Shown here one piece after another: positions 57,623-64,000 of a DNA stretch of 64,000 bases. This DNA comes from Sphingomonas sp. A2-49 (GTDB lineage Bacteria > Pseudomonadota > Alphaproteobacteria > Sphingomonadales > Sphingomonadaceae). The position numbers were made by a program, and so were the translations under genes. Every line of letters begins with the position of its first letter. The first letter of the stretch is position 1. The notes beneath the pieces were generated by a model that saw only the letters and a program-made list of their open reading frames with translations, was not told the origin of the DNA and did no database searches. The DNA is taken from NCBI RefSeq assembly GCF_025548555.1, contig NZ_JAJLPA010000011.1:1-64000 (forward strand), written 5' to 3'.

Positions 57623-59548
57623 TCAGCCGACCCGGTCCCGGATCAGCGTTTCGACCACGCCGGGCACCGCCAGCGTCGAGATATCGCCGAGGTTCGTCGT
57701 GTCGCCCTCCGCGATCTTGCGCAGGATGCGCCGCATGATCTTGCCCGACCGGGTCTTGGGCAGCATCGGCGCGAACTGGATCGCGTCGGGACTGGCGATC
57801 GGCCCGATCTCGCGCCGCACCCACTGGCGCAGGTCGGTGCGCAGCGCATCGCTCGGCTCTTCGCCGACGTTGAGCGTCACATAGGCGTAGATCGCCTGGC
57901 CCTTGACCTCGTGCGGCATGCCGACGACCGCGGCCTCGGCGACCTTCGCATGCGCGACCAGCGCGCTCTCCACCTCCGCCGTTCCCATGCGATGGCCCGA
58001 TACGTTGATGACGTCGTCGACCCGGCCGGTGATCCAGTAATAGCCGTCGGCATCGCGGCGGCAGCCGTCGCCGGTGCAATACAGCCCCGGATAGGTGGTG
58101 AAATAGGTCTGGAAGAAGCGGTCGTGATCGCCCCACAGCGTCCGCATCTGTCCCGGCCAGCTGTCGGCGATGCACAGGTTGCCCTCGACCGCGCCGTTGA
58201 GCACCTCGCCCGCCGGACCGACCAGCAGCGGCATCACACCCGGCAGGGGGCGCGTCGCCGATCCGGGCTTCAGGTCGGTGGCATGGGGCAAAGGCGCGAT
58301 CAGGATGCCGCCGGTCTCCGTCTGCCACCATGTGTCGACGATCGCGCAGCGCCGCTCGCCGACGACGCGGTGATACCAGTCCCACGCTTCCGGATTGATC
58401 GGCTCTCCCACCGTGCCGAGCAGGCGCAGCGAGGCGCGGCTGGATCGCGTCACCCAGTCGTCGCCCTCGCGCATCAGCGCGCGGATCGCGGTGGGCGCGG
58501 TGTAGAAGGTGGTGACGCCGAGCCGGTCGATCGTGTCCCAGAAGCGGCCGTGGTCGGGATAGTTGGGCACCCCGTCGAACATCACCGTCGTCGCGCCGTT
58601 CGCCAGCGGTCCGTAGACGACATAGCTGTGCCCGGTGACCCAGCCGACGTCGGCGGTGCACCAGAAGACGTCGCCGTCGCGATGGTCGAAGACGTCGCGG
58701 AACGTCGTCGCGGTCCACACGCCATAGCCGCCGGTCGTGTGCAGCACGCCCTTGGGCGTCCCCGTCGATCCCGAGGTGTAGAGGATGAACAGCGGGTCCT
58801 CCGCGTTCATCGGTTCGGGCGGGCAATCTTCTGCGGCGTCGGCCACCGCCTCGTGCCACCAGATGTCGCGGCCCGGTGTCATCGCGACGCCGGCACCGGT
58901 GCGGCGCACGACGACGACCCGCTCGACCGATGGGCAGGCGGGAAGCGCGGCATCGACATTCGCCTTGAGCGGCACCCGCTTGCCGCCGCGACAGCCCTCG
59001 TCGGCGGTAACCACCAGCCGGGCGTCGCAGTCCCGGATGCGGCTGGCGAGGCTGTCGGGCGAGAAGCCCCCGAACACGATCGAATGGATCGCGCCGATCC
59101 GCGCGCAGGCGAGCATCGCCACCGCCGCCTCGACGATCATCGGCAGATAGAGCGTCACGCGGTCGCCCCTGCGTACCCCCTGGTCCTTCAGGACGTTGGC
59201 GAAGCGACAGACGCGCGCGTGCAGTTCGCGATAGCTCACCCGGCACGTCTCGCTGGGCTCGTCGCCCTCCCAGACGATCGCCGGCTGGTCGCCGCGTGTC
59301 GACAGGTGCCGGTCGAGGCAGTTGACCGACAGGTTGAGCGTCCCGTCGCCGAACCAGCGGATGCGGAAGTCGGCCTCGTCGAAGCTGGTGTCCTTCGCCT
59401 GCGTATAGGGCGTGATCCAGTCGAGGCACCGCCCGGCCTCGCGCCAATAGGCTTCGGGATCGGCGGCGGCGGCGGCGTAGCGGCGGTCGTATTCGGCCGC
59501 GTCGATGCTGCCCGCTCGCGCGGTGGCGGGGTGGATCGCGTCGGTCAT
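57623..59548 (-). CDS. acs: Acetyl-CoA synthetase (AMP-forming)
   Basis: 641 residues from the ATG at 59548, with GGAG a few bases upstream; the frame is open further but without homology. Adenylate-forming motifs: the P-loop-like [24 protein letters not shown], the hinge [20 protein letters not shown] and the C-terminal catalytic lysine in [11 protein letters not shown]. The lysine is acetylatable by Pat-type enzymes in the family. It converts acetate, the end product of ethanol oxidation by the PQQ pathway next door, to acetyl-CoA. It lies 91 bases downstream of the porin gene on the same strand. Confidence 0.92.
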   Translation of the reverse strand: MTDAIHPATARAGSIDAAEYDRRYAAAAADPEAYWREAGRCLDWITPYTQAKDTSFDEADFRIRWFGDGTLNLSVNCLDRHLSTRGDQPAIVWEGDEPSETCRVSYRELHARVCRFANVLKDQGVRRGDRVTLYLPMIVEAAVAMLACARIGAIHSIVFGGFSPDSLASRIRDCDARLVVTADEGCRGGKRVPLKANVDAALPACPSVERVVVVRRTGAGVAMTPGRDIWWHEAVADAAEDCPPEPMNAEDPLFILYTSGSTGTPKGVLHTTGGYGVWTATTFRDVFDHRDGDVFWCTADVGWVTGHSYVVYGPLANGATTVMFDGVPNYPDHGRFWDTIDRLGVTTFYTAPTAIRALMREGDDWVTRSSRASLRLLGTVGEPINPEAWDWYHRVVGERRCAIVDTWWQTETGGILIAPLPHATDLKPGSATRPLPGVMPLLVGPAGEVLNGAVEGNLCIADSWPGQMRTLWGDHDRFFQTYFTTYPGLYCTGDGCRRDADGYYWITGRVDDVINVSGHRMGTAEVESALVAHAKVAEAAVVGMPHEVKGQAIYAYVTLNVGEEPSDALRTDLRQWVRREIGPIASPDAIQFAPMLPKTRSGKIMRRILRKIAEGDTTNLGDISTLAVPGVVETLIRDRVG

Positions 59549-59639
59549 ATCGTCTCCGGATGCAGCACGGTCATCGCGATCGGGGAACCGCGATGACCGA
59601 AGGGAACGACCGGCGCGGGGCCGGCCCGGAAGGGGCGGC

Positions 59640-61076
59640 CTAGAAGAACAGGATCGCACCGGCGGCGAGCGCGTCGGACTGCGCGTCGTTGCCGTTGTGC
59701 GCCTTCGACCGGGTGTGCGTATACTCGCCGATCAGCGTCACCCAGCTGGTGAGGCCATAGCGCAGCTGCCCGACATAGCTCGCGTTGCGGCGGACGAGGG
59801 CGGAGATCGCCTCGCCGCTCGCACGGTCGAGGTTGCTCTGGCCATAGCTCGCGCCCGCGGTGAACTTGCCGACGCCCAGCGTTCCCTGGACGTAGAAACC
59901 GTCGCTGTCGCGCTTGCGGCCGAGGGCGTCGGTCGACAGCAGGAACAGCCCGATCGTGCCGACCCCGGAGCCGGTGTAATAATATCCCGTCAGGCTGGCG
60001 TTGGCATAGGACAGCTTGGCGCCCAGATCGACCGCGCGGCCGGTATATTCCGGCAGGGTGGCGGTCGCGTCGTGCTTCTGGACCAGTCCGCTGACCCAGG
60101 CGTGCAGGCCGAAGCCGCCGTCGACGGGGACCATGTCGTACGTCGCCTTCGCCTGGAAACCGGGGGCGCTGTTGATCTCGCTGAAGCCGACCGTGGTCAG
60201 CGGCTGGAAGATGCCGCCCGATACCTGGAGCCCGCCGAAGCGGGGCGAGGAATAGGTGATCTGCGGCTGGAAATCGGTGTAGATGTAACCGAGGCCGATC
60301 CGCCCGAGCGAGGTGTTGGACGGCGCCCCGTTGCCCGCCGCGGTGCCCACCGCGAGCAACGTGATGTCGTTCAGGATCGCGTCCGACCCGAACAGGCCGA
60401 TGTCGCGACCGATCTTGACCTCGCCGAAGTCCTTGCGGCCGAAGGTGAGGTAGGTCTGGCGGAAATCGATGCCGGAGGTCTGGAGCGCCGCGGGCGACCC
60501 GCCGCCATTGGCACCGGCATTGCCGAGGTTGCTGTTGATGCCCGGGTACATGCCGAAATGCGCGCCGACGTCCCAGCCGCCCTGCGTGGTCGATACCTCG
60601 ACCTTCAGGAAGCCGGGGAGCAGGCCGTTGCGGATCGCCGACGAACTGTCGCCCACCGTCGCCAGCCCGCCCGCCACCGCGTTGCCGGGGATCGCCCGGT
60701 CGCCATTGTCGTGGACGTAGAAGCCGTTGACCGAGCCGGAGAATTTCAGTGCGACGTCGCCGATCATCAGGCCGACGCCGGCATCGGTCATCCGCACCAT
60801 CTTCTTGTCGTCGAGCCGTTCCGCCGCCGCCTGCTGCGTCGCCTCGCCCTGCGCGACCTGTGCGTTGACGGTGGGCTGGCCGGTCGCGATCGGGGTCGCG
60901 GCCTGCGTCTGCTTGCGCGCGACCAGCGCGTCATATTCGTCGCTGGTCAGGATCCCCTTTTCCTTCAGCCGCAGCAGCAGCTCGTCGGTGGCATCCTGCG
61001 CCTGTGCCGGCGATGCCGCACAGCACATCAGCGCGGCACCGGCGACCGCGCCCAGCAGCTTGCCCGTTCGGTTCAT
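59640..61076 (-). CDS. Outer-membrane porin with N-terminal coiled segment
   Basis: 478 residues. The signal peptide ends near residue 26 (ASPAQAQ). Residues ~30-90 form a helical segment ([21 protein letters not shown]), typical of the phosphate-selective porin O/P-like proteins found with PQQ alcohol dehydrogenases. A 16-strand-type barrel follows ([54 protein letters not shown]) and ends in ...[10 protein letters not shown], with the terminal Phe. A strong GGGGAGG precedes the ATG. It may admit alcohols or acids; the substrate is not known. Confidence 0.85.
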   Translation of the reverse strand: MNRTGKLLGAVAGAALMCCAASPAQAQDATDELLLRLKEKGILTSDEYDALVARKQTQAATPIATGQPTVNAQVAQGEATQQAAAERLDDKKMVRMTDAGVGLMIGDVALKFSGSVNGFYVHDNGDRAIPGNAVAGGLATVGDSSSAIRNGLLPGFLKVEVSTTQGGWDVGAHFGMYPGINSNLGNAGANGGGSPAALQTSGIDFRQTYLTFGRKDFGEVKIGRDIGLFGSDAILNDITLLAVGTAAGNGAPSNTSLGRIGLGYIYTDFQPQITYSSPRFGGLQVSGGIFQPLTTVGFSEINSAPGFQAKATYDMVPVDGGFGLHAWVSGLVQKHDATATLPEYTGRAVDLGAKLSYANASLTGYYYTGSGVGTIGLFLLSTDALGRKRDSDGFYVQGTLGVGKFTAGASYGQSNLDRASGEAISALVRRNASYVGQLRYGLTSWVTLIGEYTHTRSKAHNGNDAQSDALAAGAILFF

Positions 61077-61170
61077 TCCCGTCCTCCCCTGTTCGAAGGC
61101 CATCGATCGAGGCCCTTGGCAGGAAAGCTGACCGATGGCGGGGCGGCGCGGAATTGGACTTTGGACGGGC

Positions 61171-62130
61171 CTAGGGCGCGACGACGACGCCCCATGGCGC
61201 CCTGCCGGCGGGCAGCGTCGCGGTGACCGCATTGGTCTTTAGGTCGATGACGGTGACGTCGTCGCTGAGCCCGTTGGCGGCGAAGGCGCGGCGGCCGTCG
61301 GGACCGATTGCGACCTGCCACACGCGCTGGCCGACGGGCACGTAGCCGAGCACCTTGCGGGTCGCGACGTCGACGATCGCGACATGGTTGGCGCGACCCA
61401 GCGCGACGAGGGCGCGGCGACCGTCGGGGGTGAAGCGGATGCCGACGGGCAGCACCTTTTCGGGCGGCACGCCCGGGGGCGCGAAGCGGATCGTCTGGGT
61501 TACCGCGTGGGTTTGCGGATCGACGATCTGCACGGTGCCGCCGATCTCGGCGGAAGACCACAATTGCCGCCCGTCCGCGGTGAATTCGGCATGGCGCGGA
61601 CGCGCGTCGACGCGCGTTTCGGCGATCGGACGGCGGGTCGCGATGTCGATCCAGTGCAGCGCGTTGTCGGTTTCGGAGGTGGAGACCGCGGTGCGCCCGT
61701 CGGGGCTGACCGCCATGCCTTCGGGTTCGACGCCGACGACGATCTGGAACGCGACGGTGCGGGTGGGGATGTCGATCGCCGTCACCTGCGCGTCGCGCTC
61801 GTTCGAGGCGAACAGCAGCTTGCCGTCGGGCGACAGCGCAAAGGTCTCCGGGTCCTCGCCCGACGGCAGGTCCGCGACGACGCGACCGCTGGCGCGGTCG
61901 ATCACCTGCACCGCATTGTCGTCGCTGGCGCAGACGTACAATTGCCGGCCGTCGCGCGACAGCAGGATGCCGCGCGGGCGCTTGCCGACCGGCCAGGTGG
62001 CGATCGTCTTCAGTGTCGCCCCGTCGATGACGGTGATGGAGTTGCCGCGCTCGTTGGTGACGTAGATCGTCTCCGCGACGGCAGGGGTGGCGAGCGTCGC
62101 GAGGACCGCGATCAGGGGAAGCGTGCGCAT
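61171..62130 (-). CDS. PQQ-pathway-associated beta-propeller protein
   Basis: 319 residues. Signal peptide MRTLPLIAVLATLATPAVA, then seven ~42-residue YVTNERGNSITVIDGATL-type blades (for example LYVCASDDNAVQVIDRASGRV, FAANGLSDDVTVIDLKTNAV). This is the YncE-like family that accompanies PQQ-dependent alcohol oxidation (PQQ-dependent catabolism-associated beta-propeller). Its role is unknown; a periplasmic chaperone or docking function has been supposed. It is divergent from the cytochrome gene, with a 125-base shared promoter region (62131-62255). Confidence 0.88.
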   Translation of the reverse strand: MRTLPLIAVLATLATPAVAETIYVTNERGNSITVIDGATLKTIATWPVGKRPRGILLSRDGRQLYVCASDDNAVQVIDRASGRVVADLPSGEDPETFALSPDGKLLFASNERDAQVTAIDIPTRTVAFQIVVGVEPEGMAVSPDGRTAVSTSETDNALHWIDIATRRPIAETRVDARPRHAEFTADGRQLWSSAEIGGTVQIVDPQTHAVTQTIRFAPPGVPPEKVLPVGIRFTPDGRRALVALGRANHVAIVDVATRKVLGYVPVGQRVWQVAIGPDGRRAFAANGLSDDVTVIDLKTNAVTATLPAGRAPWGVVVAP

Positions 62131-62255
62131 GGTCGAAAGGATAGCAGGCGCGGCGGCGAACGCCCTCCTACCAAAGTGCAATGGGGTTTCCGCGGCCCGC
62201 GCCTAGGATCGGCCGCCAGGAACCGCGCCTTCGCGGTGGACGAAAGAGGTGTGTC

Positions 62256-62708
62256 ATGGCGTATCGTGGATCGCGGCTGCTGTTCGCCGCATCGATGCTG
62301 GTCGCGGCGGGGTCGATCGGGGCGAACCTGCTCGCGCATGGCAACGTCGTGCCGCAACCCGTCGACACCAGCGCGCTGCCCGACATCCAGGGCGGCAACG
62401 ACACCTACCTCACGAAGAACCCCTATCGCGCAGACCCCAAGGTCTATGCCACCGCGCAGAAGATCGGCGAGAGCGCCTACGGCCAGAATTGCGCGCGGTG
62501 CCACGGGCTGGAGGCGATATCGGGCGGCATCGCGCCCGACCTGCGCTACCTCGACAAGGGCGAGGACGGCGACGAATGGTACATCACCCGCTATCACAAG
62601 GGATCGGTGCGCGACGGCAAGGTGTACATGCCCGCGATGGGCGACGTGCTGGGCCAGAAGGCCGGCTGGGCGATCCGGTCGTGGCTCGACACCAAGCACG
62701 AGGAATAG
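62256..62708 (+). CDS. pedF: Cytochrome c550, PedF-type electron acceptor
   Basis: 150 residues. The N-terminal signal/anchor is LLFAASMLVAAGSIGANLLAHG. The single heme c motif CARCH (GQNCARCHGLEA) is near residue 88, with Met as likely axial ligand in YMPAMGDVLG. The pattern (NPYRADPKVYATAQKIGESAYGQNC and the WYITRYHKGSVRDGK stretch) matches the c550/PedF cytochromes that receive electrons from quinoprotein ethanol dehydrogenases in the periplasm. GAAAGAGG lies 7 bases before the ATG. The binding-protein gene follows after 4 bases. Confidence 0.88.
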   Translation: MAYRGSRLLFAASMLVAAGSIGANLLAHGNVVPQPVDTSALPDIQGGNDTYLTKNPYRADPKVYATAQKIGESAYGQNCARCHGLEAISGGIAPDLRYLDKGEDGDEWYITRYHKGSVRDGKVYMPAMGDVLGQKAGWAIRSWLDTKHEE

Positions 62709-62712
62709 GCGC

Positions 62713-63558
62713 GTGATCGGACGGCGTGCGTTCCTGGCGGGCGGCGTCGCCGCCGCCCTGCTGCCCCGCGGCGCCGCGGCGGCGTCGCTCGACAAGCTGA
62801 AGGCGGCGGGCGTGCTGCGCGTCGCCGTCTATCGCGACTTCGCACCATGGTCGTGGCGACGGGACGGCACGCTCGTCGGTATCGACGTCGACTTCGCCCA
62901 GGCGCTGGCGGCGTCGCTCGGGCTCCGGGCCGAAATGGTCGACTTCATGGCGGACGAGGACGTCGGCGACGATCTGCGCAACATGATCTGGCGCGGGCCG
63001 CTGATCGGCGGTTCGGTCGCCGACGTGATGATGCACGTCCCCTACGACCGCACCTTCGCGCTCGCCAACGACCGCGCCGTGTTCGTCGCACCCTATTATC
63101 GCGAAGGGTTCCAGATGGCGTGCGGGATCGATACCGATTGCGAGGTCGCGCCGCCGCAGCTGAAGGGCAAGCGGCTGGTCGCCGAGCTCGATTCGATCCC
63201 CGATTTCTACCTGTCGGGCAGCTTCGGCGGCGTGCTGCGCGGCGACGTGCAGCACCTTCCCAGTGGCGACGCCGCGCTGACCGCGGTCAAGGAGGGCAGG
63301 GCCGATGCCGTGCTCGCGACGCGCGCGCAGGTCGAGCATGCGCTCGCCGGCGGCAATCCGAAGGTGAAGGTGCGTCGCGGCCCGCTGCCGGCGCTGCCCT
63401 CGCCCGGCTGGGACGTCGGGCTGGCGGTGAAGGACGACAGCCGCGACCTGGGCGATGCGCTGGAGCGGTCGGTCGCGGCGTTGCAGAAGGACGGCACGCT
63501 GGCGAGGATCCTGGTGCGCTACGGCGTCAGTCCGAAGGCCCCGCTGGCGGCCGCTTGA
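62713..63558 (+). CDS. Periplasmic binding protein associated with quinoprotein dehydrogenase (MoxJ/XoxJ-like)
   Basis: 281 residues, GTG start 4 bases after the cytochrome stop. Tat-like signal VIGRRAFLAGGVAAALLPRGAAA, then a two-lobed solute-binding fold of the SBP family 3 type: LKAAGVLRVAVYRDFAPWSW, VGIDVDFAQALAASLG, DVMMHVPYDRTFALANDR and AVKEGRADAVLATRAQVEHAL. This branch accompanies PQQ dehydrogenases rather than ABC transporters and may help mature the enzyme or load its cofactor. No ABC permease is nearby. Confidence 0.87.
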   Translation: MIGRRAFLAGGVAAALLPRGAAAASLDKLKAAGVLRVAVYRDFAPWSWRRDGTLVGIDVDFAQALAASLGLRAEMVDFMADEDVGDDLRNMIWRGPLIGGSVADVMMHVPYDRTFALANDRAVFVAPYYREGFQMACGIDTDCEVAPPQLKGKRLVAELDSIPDFYLSGSFGGVLRGDVQHLPSGDAALTAVKEGRADAVLATRAQVEHALAGGNPKVKVRRGPLPALPSPGWDVGLAVKDDSRDLGDALERSVAALQKDGTLARILVRYGVSPKAPLAAA

Positions 63559-63686
63559 ACGGCGGTCGGCCGGGGTCGGCAGGCCTCGTCCCAAGGTAGC
63601 ATTTAGGCCGCCGCCGCGCGGGTTTAGTCTCTCCCCAACACAGCCCGGCCGAAACACCGGACTCGGGCAACAAGGGGAGAGACTGC

Positions 63687-64000
63687 ATGATCCGACATCG
63701 CACCCGCCTGGCCCTGCTCGCCGGAGCGGCGCTTTCGTCCGGGGCGCTCGCCGCGGCCGACCGTCCGGCGGCGACCGTCGCGCCGGCGGCCCCCGTCGCG
63801 GGCGCGGCCGGGGCCGGCCCGACCGATGCCGACCTGATGAACGACGCCGCCACGCCGGGCGACATCCTGACCTATGGCATGGGACCGAAGGCGCAGCGGT
63901 TCAGCCCGATCGCCCAGATCACCACCGCGAACGTCGGCCGCCTCGTCCCCGCCTTTTCCGCCTCGCTCGGCGGCGAGAAGCAGCGCGGCCAGGAATCGCA
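63687..64000 (+). CDS. PQQ-dependent alcohol dehydrogenase, start only (runs off the window)
   Basis: About 104 codons visible. A signal peptide ([20 protein letters not shown]) and an Ala/Pro linker are followed by the N-terminus of a quinoprotein ethanol/methanol dehydrogenase: [20 protein letters not shown] and [20 protein letters not shown], then [10 protein letters not shown] at the edge. This is the enzyme that oxidises alcohols in the periplasm and passes electrons to the adjacent cytochrome. The residues that decide calcium or lanthanide dependence lie beyond the window. The ATG has GGGGAGA 6 bases upstream; the 128-base spacer before it is the likely promoter. Confidence 0.9.
   Translation, partial: MIRHRTRLALLAGAALSSGALAAADRPAATVAPAAPVAGAAGAGPTDADLMNDAATPGDILTYGMGPKAQRFSPIAQITTANVGRLVPAFSASLGGEKQRGQES

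Overview
The window comes from a high-GC alphaproteobacterium, most likely a sphingomonad (Sphingomonas or a close relative). The evidence is the very GC-rich coding sequence throughout, a TonB-dependent receptor, a PEP-CTERM tail of the sphingomonad type (PEPASWAM), a tryptophan-halogenase/DUF6445 pair, and a non-phosphorylating L-fucose pathway. No rRNA, tRNA or CRISPR array is visible. Genes are densely packed in operons, and many neighbours share 4-base ATGA or GTGA overlaps.

Layout. 1-4554 is a decayed margin: a dead IS3-family (IS2-type) element with a candidate 5-bp target duplication, imperfect intergenic repeats, a 5'-truncated fatty acid desaturase, an SRPBCC membrane protein and a 5'-truncated acetamidase/formamidase. 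4577-5932 is an exported SxxK serine hydrolase. 6327-14052 is an L-fucose catabolic cluster (mutarotase, IclR regulator, FucP permease, dehydrogenases, lactonase, diketo-acid hydrolase) with a two-subunit UxaA-type dehydratase. 14319-21456 holds small-protein and redox genes, including an apparent FAD monooxygenase-TspO fusion, a catalase-like protein, an esterase, a Crp/Fnr regulator and a PAS protein. 21866-28921 is a six-gene glycosyltransferase operon that opens with a sucrose-phosphate-synthase-like/HAD-phosphatase fusion and includes a pyruvyltransferase. 28984-38239 is a carbohydrate-uptake region: TonB receptor, exported six-hairpin glycosidase-like protein, DUF6445, halogenase and GH3 enzyme.

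38268-55105 is the most interesting part. A complete type I secretion system (ABC transporter, HlyD-type adaptor, TolC) runs on the + strand and converges on a Pel-like exopolysaccharide operon on the - strand. In transcription order that operon is: an RTX protein carrying a PelA-like deacetylase domain, PelG, a GH114 hydrolase, a TPR protein (PelB-like), a separate outer-membrane barrel, a PelD without the GGDEF domain, PelE and PelF. PelA and PelB functions are therefore split into separate proteins, no PelC is visible, and the deacetylase looks like a type I secretion substrate. I infer a Pel variant in which the polymer-modifying enzyme is exported in one step by its own secretion machine.

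55463-57514 has two small orphan genes and a PEP-CTERM phytase-like protein. 57623-64000 is a PQQ-linked ethanol oxidation cluster (acetyl-CoA synthetase, porin, beta-propeller, cytochrome c, periplasmic binding protein, and the start of a quinoprotein alcohol dehydrogenase that leaves the window).

All assignments come from reading translated sequence and family knowledge; no database search was run.
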